Positions 34,934-47,834 of a stretch of DNA of 64,000 nucleotides are shown piece by piece; position 1 is the first letter of the stretch; every line of letters starts with the position of its first letter. Made by a program: the position numbers and the translations under genes. Under the pieces are notes generated by a model. That model worked only from the letters and a program-made list of their open reading frames with translations, ran no database searches and was not told the origin of the DNA. This stretch comes from Loxodes magnus (lineage: Eukaryota; Ciliophora; Karyorelictea; Loxodida; Loxodidae): positions 1-64,000 of the forward strand of contig CAMPDV010002162.1 in NCBI GenBank assembly GCA_946699065.1, given 5' to 3'.

Positions 34934-35873
34934 GAAAAGTGAAGAAGTAAAGTAAGAAAAGAAGATAGAATTTCAGATTTAAGGAGTATGCTTTGAGAAG
35001 AAGAAGTAGTTAGAAAAGTGAAGAAGTAAAGTAAGAAAAGAAGATAGAGTTTCAGTTTTAAGGAGTATGCTTAGAGAAGTAATAATTATTCAGAAAAGTG
35101 AAGAAGTAAAGTAAGAAAAGAAGATAGAGTTTCAGTTTTAAGTAGTATGCTCTGAGAAGTATTAAGTATTTCGAAAAGTGAAGAAGTAAAGTAAGAAAAG
35201 AAGATAGAGTTTCAGTTTTAATATACTTAGAGAAGTAATAAGTATTTAGAAAAGTGAAGAAGTAAAGTAAGAAAAGAAGATAGAGTTTCAGTTTTAATAT
35301 ACTTAGAGAAGTAATAAGTATTTCGAAAAGTGAAGAAGTAAAGTAAGAAAAGAAGATAGAGTTTCAGTTTCAAGGAGTATGCTTTGAGAAGAAGAAGTAG
35401 TTAGAAAAGTGAAGAAGTAAAGTAAGAAAAGAAGATAGAGTTTCAGTTTAAGGAGTATGCTTTGAGAAGTAATAATTATTCAGAAAAGTGAAGAAGTAAA
35501 GTAAGAAAAGAAGATAGAGTTTCAGTTTTAAGTAGTATGCTCTGAGAAGTATTAAGTATTTCGAAAAGTGAAGAAGTAAAGTAAGAAAAGAAGATAGAGT
35601 TTCAGTTTTAATATACTTAGAGAAGTAATAAGTATTTAGAAAAGTGAAGAAGTAAAGTAAGAAAAGAAGATAGAGTTTCAGTTTTAATATACTTAGAGAA
35701 GTAATAAGTATTTAGAAAAGTGAAGAAGTAAAGTAAGAAAAGAAGATAGAGTTTCAGTTTAAGGAGTATGCTTTGTGTAGTAATAAGTATTACGAAAAGT
35801 GAAGAAGTAAAGTAAGAAAAGAAGATAGAATTTCAGATTTAAGGAGTATGCTTTGAGAATTAATAAGTATTTA
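34934..35873. repeat. Complete 12-unit S cassette (940 bp)
   Basis: Same order as 29074-30013, 1586 bp after the previous cassette start. Confidence 0.93.
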
Positions 35874-37003
35874 GAAAAGTGAAGAAGTAAAGTAAGAAAA
35901 GAATATCTAATGATAAGTTTGCGTAGCAAGCACTAAAATATAAGTTGGAATATCCAAAATGTTAGTAATAATGTCACTAAAACGAATCTGTATTCGATTA
36001 GTCAAGATATGCTTGTAGATGAAAGTTAGCCTATAGAAAAGTGAAGAAGTAAAGTAAGAAAAGAAGATAGAGTTTCAGTTTTAAGGAGTATGCTTTGAGA
36101 AGTAATAAGTATTTATAAAAGTGAATAAGTAATGTAAGAAAAGAATATCTAATGATAAGTTTGCGTAGCAATCACTAAAATATATTTAAGAATATCCAAA
36201 ATGTTAGTAATAATGTAATAATAACGAATCTGTATTCGATTAGTCAAGATATGCTTGTAGATGAAAGTTAGCCTATAGAAAAGTGAAGAAGTAAAGTAAG
36301 AAAAGAAGATAGAGTTTCAGTTTTAAGGAGTATGCTTTGAGAAGTAATAAGTATTTATAAAAGTGAATAAGTAATGTAAGAAAAGAATATCTAATGATAA
36401 GTTTGCGTAGCAATCACTAAAATATATTTAAGAATATCCAAAATGTTAGTAATAATGTAATAATAACGAATCTGTATTCGGTTAGTCAAGATATGCTTGT
36501 AGATGAAAGTTAGCCTATAGAAAAGTGAAGAAGTAAAGTAAGAAAAGAAGATAGAGTTTCAGTTTTAAGGAGTATGCTTTGAGAAGTAATAAGTATTTAT
36601 AAAAGTGAATAAGTAATGTAAGAAAAGAATATCTAATGATAAGTTTGCGTAGCAAGCACTAAAATATAAGTTGGAATATCCAAAATGTTAGTAATAATGT
36701 CACTAAAACGAATCTGTATTCGATTAGTCAAGATATGCTTGTAGATGAAAGTTAGCCTATAGAAAAGTGAAGAAGTAAAGTAAGAAAAGAAGATAGAATT
36801 TCAGTTTTAAGGAGTATGCTTTGAGAAGTAATAAGTATTTATAAAAGTGAATAAGTAATGTAAGAAAAGAATATCTAATGATAAGTTTGCGTAGCAATCA
36901 CTAAAATATATTTAAGAATATCCAAAATGTTAGTAATAATGTAATAATAACGAATCTGTATTCGGTTAGTCAAGATATGCTTGTAGATGAAAGTTAGCCT
37001 ATA
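35874..37003. repeat. Dimer block, five L and four S
   Basis: L units start at 35874, 36116, 36358, 36600 and 36842, separated by 80-bp S units, mostly class c. The S at 36762 has the class a tail (GATAGAATTTC) but is followed by the altered core that usually follows class c. Confidence 0.92.
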
Positions 37004-37238
37004 GAAAAGTGAAGAAGTAAAGTAAGAAAAGAAGATAGAGTTTCAGTTTTAATATACTTAGAGAAGTAATAAGTATTTAGAAAAGTGAAGAAGTAAAGTA
37101 AGAAAAGAAGATAGAGTTTCAGTTTAAGGAGTATGCTTTGTGTAGTAATAAGTATTACGAAAAGTGAAGAAGTAAAGTAAGAAAAGAAGATAGAATTTCA
37201 GATTTAAGGAGTATGCTTTGAGAATTAATAAGTATTTA
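37004..37238. repeat. 3-unit S remnant g-h-b (235 bp)
   Basis: Units g 37004-37079, h 37080-37158, b 37159-37238. It equals the last three units of the full cassette, directly after an L. Confidence 0.92.
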
Positions 37239-38852
37239 GAAAAGTGAAGAAGTAAAGTAAGAAAAGAATATCTAATGATAAGTTTGCGTAGCAAGCACTA
37301 AAATATAAGTTGGAATATCCAAAATGTTAGTAATAATGTCACTAAAACGAATCTGTATTCGATTAGTCAAGATATGCTTGTAGATGAAAGTTAGCCTATA
37401 GAAAAGTGAAGAAGTAAAGTAAGAAAAGAAGATAGAGTTTCAGTTTTAAGGAGTATGCTTTGAGAAGTAATAAGTATTTATAAAAGTGAATAAGTAATGT
37501 AAGAAAAGAATATCTAATGATAAGTTTGCGTAGCAATCACTAAAATATATTTAAGAATATCCAAAATGTTAGTAATAATGTAATAATAACGAATCTGTAT
37601 TCGATTAGTCAAGATATGCTTGTAGATGAAAGTTAGCCTATAGAAAAGTGAAGAAGTAAAGTAAGAAAAGAAGATAGAGTTTCAGTTTTAAGGAGTATGC
37701 TTTGAGAAGTAATAAGTATTTATAAAAGTGAATAAGTAATGTAAGAAAAGAATATCTAATGATAAGTTTGCGTAGCAATCACTAAAATATATTTAAGAAT
37801 ATCCAAAATGTTAGTAATAATGTAATAATAACGAATCTGTATTCGGTTAGTCAAGATATGCTTGTAGATGAAAGTTAGCCTATAGAAAAGTGAAGAAGTA
37901 AAGTAAGAAAAGAAGATAGAGTTTCAGTTTTAAGGAGTATGCTTTGAGAAGTAATAAGTATTTATAAAAGTGAATAAGTAATGTAAGAAAAGAATATCTA
38001 ATGATAAGTTTGCGTAGCAAGCACTAAAATATAAGTTGGAATATCCAAAATGTTAGTAATAATGTCACTAAAACGAATCTGTATTCGATTAGTCAAGATA
38101 TGCTTGTAGATGAAAGTTAGCCTATAGAAAAGTGAAGAAGTAAAGTAAGAAAAGAAGATAGAATTTCAGTTTTAAGGAGTATGCTTTGAGAAGTAATAAG
38201 TATTTAGAAAAGTGAAGAAGTAAAGTAAGAAAAGAATATCTAATGATAAGTTTTCGTAGCAATCACTAAAATATATTTAAGAATATCCAAAATGTTAGTA
38301 ATAATGTAATAATAACGAATCTGTATTCGATTAGTCAAGATATGCTTGTAGATGAAAGTTAGCCTATAGAAAAGTGAAGAAGTAAAGTAAGAAAAGAAGA
38401 TAGAATTTCAGTTTTAAGGAGTATGCTTTGAGAAGTAATAAGTATTTATAAAAGTGAATAAGTAATGTAAGAAAAGAATATCTAATGATAAGTTTGCGTA
38501 GCAAGCACTAAAATATAAGTTGGAATATCCAAAATGTTAGTAATAATGTCACTAAAACGAATCTGTATTCGATTAGTCAAGATATGCTTGTAGATGAAAG
38601 TTAGCCTATAGAAAAGTGAAGAAGTAAAGTAAGAAAAGAAGATAGAATTTCAGTTTTAAGGAGTATGCTTTGAGAAGTAATAAGTATTTATAAAAGTGAA
38701 TAAGTAATGTAAGAAAAGAATATCTAATGATAAGTTTGCGTAGCAATCACTAAAATATATTTAAGAATATCCAAAATGTTAGTAATAATGTAATAATAAC
38801 GAATCTGTATTCGGTTAGTCAAGATATGCTTGTAGATGAAAGTTAGCCTATA
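37239..38852. repeat. Dimer block, seven L and six S
   Basis: L units start every 242 bp from 37239 to 38691. S units at 38369 and 38611 are class a followed by the altered core TAAAAGTGAATAAGTAATG. Confidence 0.92.
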
Positions 38853-39087
38853 GAAAAGTGAAGAAGTAAAGTAAGAAAAGAAGATAGAGTTTCAGTTTTA
38901 ATATACTTAGAGAAGTAATAAGTATTTAGAAAAGTGAAGAAGTAAAGTAAGAAAAGAAGATAGAGTTTCAGTTTAAGGAGTATGCTTTGTGTAGTAATAA
39001 GTATTACGAAAAGTGAAGAAGTAAAGTAAGAAAAGAAGATAGAATTTCAGATTTAAGGAGTATGCTTTGAGAATTAATAAGTATTTA
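38853..39087. repeat. 3-unit S remnant g-h-b (235 bp)
   Basis: Same composition as 37004-37238; 1849 bp further right. Confidence 0.92.
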
Positions 39088-40459
39088 GAAAAGTGAAGAA
39101 GTAAAGTAAGAAAAGAATATCTAATGATAAGTTTGCGTAGCAAGCACTAAAATATAAGTTGGAATATCCAAAATGTTAGTAATAATGTCACTAAAACGAA
39201 TCTGTATTCGATTAGTCAAGATATGCTTGTAGATGAAAGTTAGCCTATAGAAAAGTGAAGAAGTAAAGTAAGAAAAGAAGATAGAGTTTCAGTTTTAAGG
39301 AGTATGCTTTGAGAAGTAATAAGTATTTATAAAAGTGAATAAGTAATGTAAGAAAAGAATATCTAATGATAAGTTTGCGTAGCAATCACTAAAATATATT
39401 TAAGAATATCCAAAATGTTAGTAATAATGTAATAATAACGAATCTGTATTCGATTAGTCAAGATATGCTTGTAGATGAAAGTTAGCCTATAGAAAAGTGA
39501 AGAAGTAAAGTAAGAAAAGAAGATAGAGTTTCAGTTTTAAGGAGTATGCTTTGAGAAGTAATAAGTATTTATAAAAGTGAATAAGTAATGTAAGAAAAGA
39601 ATATCTAATGATAAGTTTGCGTAGCAATCACTAAAATATATTTAAGAATATCCAAAATGTTAGTAATAATGTAATAATAACGAATCTGTATTCGGTTAGT
39701 CAAGATATGCTTGTAGATGAAAGTTAGCCTATAGAAAAGTGAAGAAGTAAAGTAAGAAAAGAAGATAGAATTTCAGTTTTAAGGAGTATGCTTTGAGAAG
39801 TAATAAGTATTTAGAAAAGTGAAGAAGTAAAGTAAGAAAAGAATATCTAATGATAAGTTTTCGTAGCAATCACTAAAATATATTTAAGAATATCCAAAAT
39901 GTTAGTAATAATGTAATAATAACGAATCTGTATTCGATTAGTCAAGATATGCTTGTAGATGAAAGTTAGCCTATAGAAAAGTGAAGAAGTAAAGTAAGAA
40001 AAGAAGATAGAGTTTCAGTTTTAAGGAGTATGCTTTGAGAAGTAATAAGTATTTATAAAAGTGAATAAGTAATGTAAGAAAAGAATATCTAATGATAAGT
40101 TTGCGTAGCAATCACTAAAATATATTTAAGAATATCCAAAATGTTAGTAATAATGTAATAATAACGAATCTGTATTCGGTTAGTCAAGATATGCTTGTAG
40201 ATGAAAGTTAGCCTATAGAAAAGTGAAGAAGTAAAGTAAGAAAAGAAGATAGAGTTTCAGTTTTAAGGAGTATGCTTTGAGAAGTAATAAGTATTTATAA
40301 AAGTGAATAAGTAATGTAAGAAAAGAATATCTAATGATAAGTTTGCGTAGCAATCACTAAAATATATTTAAGAATATCCAAAATGTTAGTAATAATGTAA
40401 TAATAACGAATCTGTATTCGGTTAGTCAAGATATGCTTGTAGATGAAAGTTAGCCTATA
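39088..40459. repeat. Dimer block, six L and five S
   Basis: L units start every 242 bp from 39088 to 40298; S units are class c apart from class a at 39734. Confidence 0.92.
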
Positions 40460-40694
40460 GAAAAGTGAAGAAGTAAAGTAAGAAAAGAAGATAGAGTTTC
40501 AGTTTTAATATACTTAGAGAAGTAATAAGTATTTAGAAAAGTGAAGAAGTAAAGTAAGAAAAGAAGATAGAGTTTCAGTTTAAGGAGTATGCTTTGTGTA
40601 GTAATAAGTATTACGAAAAGTGAAGAAGTAAAGTAAGAAAAGAAGATAGAATTTCAGATTTAAGGAGTATGCTTTGAGAATTAATAAGTATTTA
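40460..40694. repeat. 3-unit S remnant g-h-b (235 bp)
   Basis: Same composition as 37004-37238; 1607 bp after the remnant at 38853. Confidence 0.92.
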
Positions 40695-42066
40695 GAAAAG
40701 TGAAGAAGTAAAGTAAGAAAAGAATATCTAATGATAAGTTTGCGTAGCAAGCACTAAAATATAAGTTGGAATATCCAAAATGTTAGTAATAATGTCACTA
40801 AAACGAATCTGTATTCGATTAGTCAAGATATGCTTGTAGATGAAAGTTAGCCTATAGAAAAGTGAAGAAGTAAAGTAAGAAAAGAAGATAGAGTTTCAGT
40901 TTTAAGGAGTATGCTTTGAGAAGTAATAAGTATTTATAAAAGTGAATAAGTAATGTAAGAAAAGAATATCTAATGATAAGTTTGCGTAGCAATCACTAAA
41001 ATATATTTAAGAATATCCAAAATGTTAGTAATAATGTAATAATAACGAATCTGTATTCGATTAGTCAAGATATGCTTGTAGATGAAAGTTAGCCTATAGA
41101 AAAGTGAAGAAGTAAAGTAAGAAAAGAAGATAGAGTTTCAGTTTTAAGGAGTATGCTTTGAGAAGTAATAAGTATTTATAAAAGTGAATAAGTAATGTAA
41201 GAAAAGAATATCTAATGATAAGTTTGCGTAGCAATCACTAAAATATATTTAAGAATATCCAAAATGTTAGTAATAATGTAATAATAACGAATCTGTATTC
41301 GGTTAGTCAAGATATGCTTGTAGATGAAAGTTAGCCTATAGAAAAGTGAAGAAGTAAAGTAAGAAAAGAAGATAGAGTTTCAGTTTTAAGGAGTATGCTT
41401 TGAGAAGTAATAAGTATTTATAAAAGTGAATAAGTAATGTAAGAAAAGAATATCTAATGATAAGTTTGCGTAGCAAGCACTAAAATATAAGTTGGAATAT
41501 CCAAAATGTTAGTAATAATGTCACTAAAACGAATCTGTATTCGATTAGTCAAGATATGCTTGTAGATGAAAGTTAGCCTATAGAAAAGTGAAGAAGTAAA
41601 GTAAGAAAAGAAGATAGAATTTCAGTTTTAAGGAGTATGCTTTGAGAAGTAATAAGTATTTAGAAAAGTGAAGAAGTAAAGTAAGAAAAGAATATCTAAT
41701 GATAAGTTTTCGTAGCAATCACTAAAATATATTTAAGAATATCCAAAATGTTAGTAATAATGTAATAATAACGAATCTGTATTCGATTAGTCAAGATATG
41801 CTTGTAGATGAAAGTTAGCCTATAGAAAAGTGAAGAAGTAAAGTAAGAAAAGAAGATAGAGTTTCAGTTTTAAGGAGTATGCTTTGAGAAGTAATAAGTA
41901 TTTATAAAAGTGAATAAGTAATGTAAGAAAAGAATATCTAATGATAAGTTTGCGTAGCAATCACTAAAATATATTTAAGAATATCCAAAATGTTAGTAAT
42001 AATGTAATAATAACGAATCTGTATTCGGTTAGTCAAGATATGCTTGTAGATGAAAGTTAGCCTATA
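40695..42066. repeat. Dimer block, six L and five S
   Basis: L units start every 242 bp from 40695 to 41905; S units are class c apart from class a at 41583. Confidence 0.92.
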
Positions 42067-43006
42067 GAAAAGTGAAGAAGTAAAGTAAGAAAAGAAGATA
42101 GAATTTCAGATTTAAGGAGTATGCTTTGAGAAGAAGAAGTAGTTAGAAAAGTGAAGAAGTAAAGTAAGAAAAGAAGATAGAGTTTCAGTTTTAAGGAGTA
42201 TGCTTAGAGAAGTAATAATTATTCAGAAAAGTGAAGAAGTAAAGTAAGAAAAGAAGATAGAGTTTCAGTTTTAAGTAGTATGCTCTGAGAAGTATTAAGT
42301 ATTTCGAAAAGTGAAGAAGTAAAGTAAGAAAAGAAGATAGAGTTTCAGTTTTAATATACTTAGAGAAGTAATAAGTATTTAGAAAAGTGAAGAAGTAAAG
42401 TAAGAAAAGAAGATAGAGTTTCAGTTTTAATATACTTAGAGAAGTAATAAGTATTTCGAAAAGTGAAGAAGTAAAGTAAGAAAAGAAGATAGAGTTTCAG
42501 TTTCAAGGAGTATGCTTTGAGAAGAAGAAGTAGTTAGAAAAGTGAAGAAGTAAAGTAAGAAAAGAAGATAGAGTTTCAGTTTAAGGAGTATGCTTTGAGA
42601 AGTAATAATTATTCAGAAAAGTGAAGAAGTAAAGTAAGAAAAGAAGATAGAGTTTCAGTTTTAAGTAGTATGCTCTGAGAAGTATTAAGTATTTCGAAAA
42701 GTGAAGAAGTAAAGTAAGAAAAGAAGATAGAGTTTCAGTTTTAATATACTTAGAGAAGTAATAAGTATTTAGAAAAGTGAAGAAGTAAAGTAAGAAAAGA
42801 AGATAGAGTTTCAGTTTTAATATACTTAGAGAAGTAATAAGTATTTAGAAAAGTGAAGAAGTAAAGTAAGAAAAGAAGATAGAGTTTCAGTTTAAGGAGT
42901 ATGCTTTGTGTAGTAATAAGTATTACGAAAAGTGAAGAAGTAAAGTAAGAAAAGAAGATAGAATTTCAGATTTAAGGAGTATGCTTTGAGAATTAATAAG
43001 TATTTA
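42067..43006. repeat. Isolated complete 12-unit S cassette (940 bp)
   Basis: Same twelve-unit order as 29074-30013, but its neighbours on both sides are dimer blocks with g-h-b remnants. It starts 1607 bp after the remnant at 40460, the same spacing as between the remnants at 38853 and 40460. Confidence 0.93.
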
Positions 43007-43652
43007 GAAAAGTGAAGAAGTAATGTAAGAAAAGAATATCTAATGATAAGTTTTCGTAGCAATCACTAAAATATATTTAAGAATATCCAAAATGTTAGTA
43101 ATAATGTAATAATAACGAATCTGTATTCGATTAGTCAAGATATGCTTGTAGATGAAAGTTAGCCTATAGAAAAGTGAAGAAGTAAAGTAAGAAAAGAAGA
43201 TAGAGTTTCAGTTTTAAGGAGTATGCTTTGAGAAGTAATAAGTATTTATAAAAGTGAATAAGTAATGTAAGAAAAGAATATCTAATGATAAGTTTGCGTA
43301 GCAATCACTAAAATATATTTAAGAATATCCAAAATGTTAGTAATAATGTAATAATAACGAATCTGTATTCGGTTAGTCAAGATATGCTTGTAGATGAAAG
43401 TTAGCCTATAGAAAAGTGAAGAAGTAAAGTAAGAAAAGAAGATAGAGTTTCAGTTTTAAGGAGTATGCTTTGAGAAGTAATAAGTATTTATAAAAGTGAA
43501 TAAGTAATGTAAGAAAAGAATATCTAATGATAAGTTTGCGTAGCAATCACTAAAATATATTTAAGAATATCCAAAATGTTAGTAATAATGTAATAATAAC
43601 GAATCTGTATTCGGTTAGTCAAGATATGCTTGTAGATGAAAGTTAGCCTATA
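43007..43652. repeat. Dimer block L-S-L-S-L with a hybrid core
   Basis: L 43007-43168 opens with GAAAAGTGAAGAAGTAATG: standard left part, altered right part. This is the reverse arrangement to the hybrid at 20705. Then S 43169, L 43249, S 43411, L 43491-43652. Confidence 0.91.
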
Positions 43653-43887
43653 GAAAAGTGAAGAAGTAAAGTAAGAAAAGAAGATAGAGTTTCAGTTTTA
43701 ATATACTTAGAGAAGTAATAAGTATTTAGAAAAGTGAAGAAGTAAAGTAAGAAAAGAAGATAGAGTTTCAGTTTAAGGAGTATGCTTTGTGTAGTAATAA
43801 GTATTACGAAAAGTGAAGAAGTAAAGTAAGAAAAGAAGATAGAATTTCAGATTTAAGGAGTATGCTTTGAGAATTAATAAGTATTTA
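43653..43887. repeat. 3-unit S remnant g-h-b (235 bp)
   Basis: Same composition as 37004-37238. Confidence 0.92.
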
Positions 43888-44775
43888 GAAAAGTGAAGAA
43901 GTAAAGTAAGAAAAGAATATCTAATGATAAGTTTGCGTAGCAAGCACTAAAATATAAGTTGGAATATCCAAAATGTTAGTAATAATGTCACTAAAACGAA
44001 TCTGTATTCGATTAGTCAAGATATGCTTGTAGATGAAAGTTAGCCTATAGAAAAGTGAAGAAGTAAAGTAAGAAAAGAAGATAGAGTTTCAGTTTTAAGG
44101 AGTATGCTTTGAGAAGTAATAAGTATTTATAAAAGTGAATAAGTAATGTAAGAAAAGAATATCTAATGATAAGTTTGCGTAGCAATCACTAAAATATATT
44201 TAAGAATATCCAAAATGTTAGTAATAATGTAATAATAACGAATCTGTATTCGATTAGTCAAGATATGCTTGTAGATGAAAGTTAGCCTATAGAAAAGTGA
44301 AGAAGTAAAGTAAGAAAAGAAGATAGAGTTTCAGTTTTAAGGAGTATGCTTTGAGAAGTAATAAGTATTTATAAAAGTGAATAAGTAATGTAAGAAAAGA
44401 ATATCTAATGATAAGTTTGCGTAGCAATCACTAAAATATATTTAAGAATATCCAAAATGTTAGTAATAATGTAATAATAACGAATCTGTATTCGGTTAGT
44501 CAAGATATGCTTGTAGATGAAAGTTAGCCTATAGAAAAGTGAAGAAGTAAAGTAAGAAAAGAAGATAGAGTTTCAGTTTTAAGGAGTATGCTTTGAGAAG
44601 TAATAAGTATTTATAAAAGTGAATAAGTAATGTAAGAAAAGAATATCTAATGATAAGTTTGCGTAGCAATCACTAAAATATATTTAAGAATATCCAAAAT
44701 GTTAGTAATAATGTAATAATAACGAATCTGTATTCGATTAGTCAAGATATGCTTGTAGATGAAAGTTAGCCTATA
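43888..44775. repeat. Dimer block, four L and three S
   Basis: L units start at 43888, 44130, 44372 and 44614; all three S units are class c. Confidence 0.92.
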
Positions 44776-45010
44776 GAAAAGTGAAGAAGTAAAGTAAGAA
44801 AAGAAGATAGAGTTTCAGTTTTAATATACTTAGAGAAGTAATAAGTATTTAGAAAAGTGAAGAAGTAAAGTAAGAAAAGAAGATAGAGTTTCAGTTTAAG
44901 GAGTATGCTTTGTGTAGTAATAAGTATTACGAAAAGTGAAGAAGTAAAGTAAGAAAAGAAGATAGAATTTCAGATTTAAGGAGTATGCTTTGAGAATTAA
45001 TAAGTATTTA
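44776..45010. repeat. 3-unit S remnant g-h-b (235 bp)
   Basis: Fifth and last g-h-b remnant, 1123 bp after the previous one. Confidence 0.92.
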
Positions 45011-47834
45011 GAAAAGTGAAGAAGTAAAGTAAGAAAAGAATATCTAATGATAAGTTTGCGTAGCAAGCACTAAAATATAAGTTGGAATATCCAAAATGTT
45101 AGTAATAATGTCACTAAAACGAATCTGTATTCGATTAGTCAAGATATGCTTGTAGATGAAAGTTAGCCTATAGAAAAGTGAAGAAGTAAAGTAAGAAAAG
45201 AAGATAGAGTTTCAGTTTTAAGGAGTATGCTTTGAGAAGTAATAAGTATTTATAAAAGTGAATAAGTAATGTAAGAAAAGAATATCTAATGATAAGTTTG
45301 CGTAGCAATCACTAAAATATATTTAAGAATATCCAAAATGTTAGTAATAATGTAATAATAACGAATCTGTATTCGATTAGTCAAGATATGCTTGTAGATG
45401 AAAGTTAGCCTATAGAAAAGTGAAGAAGTAAAGTAAGAAAAGAAGATAGAGTTTCAGTTTTAAGGAGTATGCTTTGAGAAGTAATAAGTATTTATAAAAG
45501 TGAATAAGTAATGTAAGAAAAGAATATCTAATGATAAGTTTGCGTAGCAATCACTAAAATATATTTAAGAATATCCAAAATGTTAGTAATAATGTAATAA
45601 TAACGAATCTGTATTCGGTTAGTCAAGATATGCTTGTAGATGAAAGTTAGCCTATAGAAAAGTGAAGAAGTAAAGTAAGAAAAGAAGATAGAGTTTCAGT
45701 TTTAAGGAGTATGCTTTGAGAAGTAATAAGTATTTATAAAAGTGAATAAGTAATGTAAGAAAAGAATATCTAATGATAAGTTTGCGTAGCAATCACTAAA
45801 ATATATTTAAGAATATCCAAAATGTTAGTAATAATGTAATAATAACGAATCTGTATTCGATTAGTCAAGATATGCTTGTAGATGAAAGTTAGCCTATAGA
45901 AAAGTGAAGAAGTAAAGTAAGAAAAGAAGATAGAGTTTCAGTTTTAAGGAGTATGCTTTGAGAAGTAATAAGTATTTATAAAAGTGAATAAGTAATGTAA
46001 GAAAAGAATATCTAATGATAAGTTTGCGTAGCAATCACTAAAATATATTTAAGAATATCCAAAATGTTAGTAATAATGTAATAATAACGAATCTGTATTC
46101 GGTTAGTCAAGATATGCTTGTAGATGAAAGTTAGCCTATAGAAAAGTGAAGAAGTAAAGTAAGAAAAGAAGATAGAGTTTCAGTTTTAAGGAGTATGCTT
46201 TGAGAAGTAATAAGTATTTATAAAAGTGAATAAGTAATGTAAGAAAAGAATATCTAATGATAAGTTTGCGTAGCAAGCACTAAAATATAAGTTGGAATAT
46301 CCAAAATGTTAGTAATAATGTCACTAAAACGAATCTGTATTCGATTAGTCAAGATATGCTTGTAGATGAAAGTTAGCCTATAGAAAAGTGAAGAAGTAAA
46401 GTAAGAAAAGAAGATAGAATTTCAGTTTTAAGGAGTATGCTTTGAGAAGTAATAAGTATTTAGAAAAGTGAAGAAGTAAAGTAAGAAAAGAATATCTAAT
46501 GATAAGTTTTCGTAGCAATCACTAAAATATATTTAAGAATATCCAAAATGTTAGTAATAATGTAATAATAACGAATCTGTATTCGATTAGTCAAGATATG
46601 CTTGTAGATGAAAGTTAGCCTATAGAAAAGTGAAGAAGTAAAGTAAGAAAAGAAGATAGAGTTTCAGTTTTAAGGAGTATGCTTTGAGAAGTAATAAGTA
46701 TTTATAAAAGTGAATAAGTAATGTAAGAAAAGAATATCTAATGATAAGTTTGCGTAGCAATCACTAAAATATATTTAAGAATATCCAAAATGTTAGTAAT
46801 AATGTAATAATAACGAATCTGTATTCGATTAGTCAAGATATGCTTGTAGATGAAAGTTAGCCTATAGAAAAGTGAAGAAGTAAAGTAAGAAAAGAAGATA
46901 GAGTTTCAGTTTTAAGGAGTATGCTTTGAGAAGTAATAAGTATTTATAAAAGTGAATAAGTAATGTAAGAAAAGAATATCTAATGATAAGTTTGCGTAGC
47001 AATCACTAAAATATATTTAAGAATATCCAAAATGTTAGTAATAATGTAATAATAACGAATCTGTATTCGGTTAGTCAAGATATGCTTGTAGATGAAAGTT
47101 AGCCTATAGAAAAGTGAAGAAGTAAAGTAAGAAAAGAAGATAGAATTTCAGATTTAAGGAGTATGCTTTGAGAATTAATAAGTATTTAGAAAAGTGAATA
47201 AGTAAAGTAAGAAAAGAATATCTAATGATAAGTTTGCGTAGCAAGCACTAAAATATAAGTTGGAATATCCAAAATGTTAGTAATAATGTCACTAAAACGA
47301 ATCTGTATTCGATTAGTCAAGATATGCTTGTAGATGAAAGTTAGCCTATAGAAAAGTGAAGAAGTAAAGTAAGAAAAGAAGATAGAGTTTCAGTTTTAAG
47401 GAGTATGCTTTGAGAAGTAATAAGTATTTATAAAAGTGAATAAGTAATGTAAGAAAAGAATATCTAATGATAAGTTTGCGTAGCAATCACTAAAATATAT
47501 TTAAGAATATCCAAAATGTTAGTAATAATGTAATAATAACGAATCTGTATTCGATTAGTCAAGATATGCTTGTAGATGAAAGTTAGCCTATAGAAAAGTG
47601 AAGAAGTAAAGTAAGAAAAGAAGATAGAGTTTCAGTTTTAAGGAGTATGCTTTGAGAAGTAATAAGTATTTATAAAAGTGAATAAGTAATGTAAGAAAAG
47701 AATATCTAATGATAAGTTTGCGTAGCAATCACTAAAATATATTTAAGAATATCCAAAATGTTAGTAATAATGTAATAATAACGAATCTGTATTCGGTTAG
47801 TCAAGATATGCTTGTAGATGAAAGTTAGCCTATA
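45011..47834. repeat. Dimer block, twelve L and eleven S
   Basis: L units start every 242 bp from 45011 to 47673. S units are class c except class a at 46383 and class b at 47109. The core at 47189 is a private hybrid, GAAAAGTGAATAAGTAAAG, carrying only the middle change. Confidence 0.92.
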
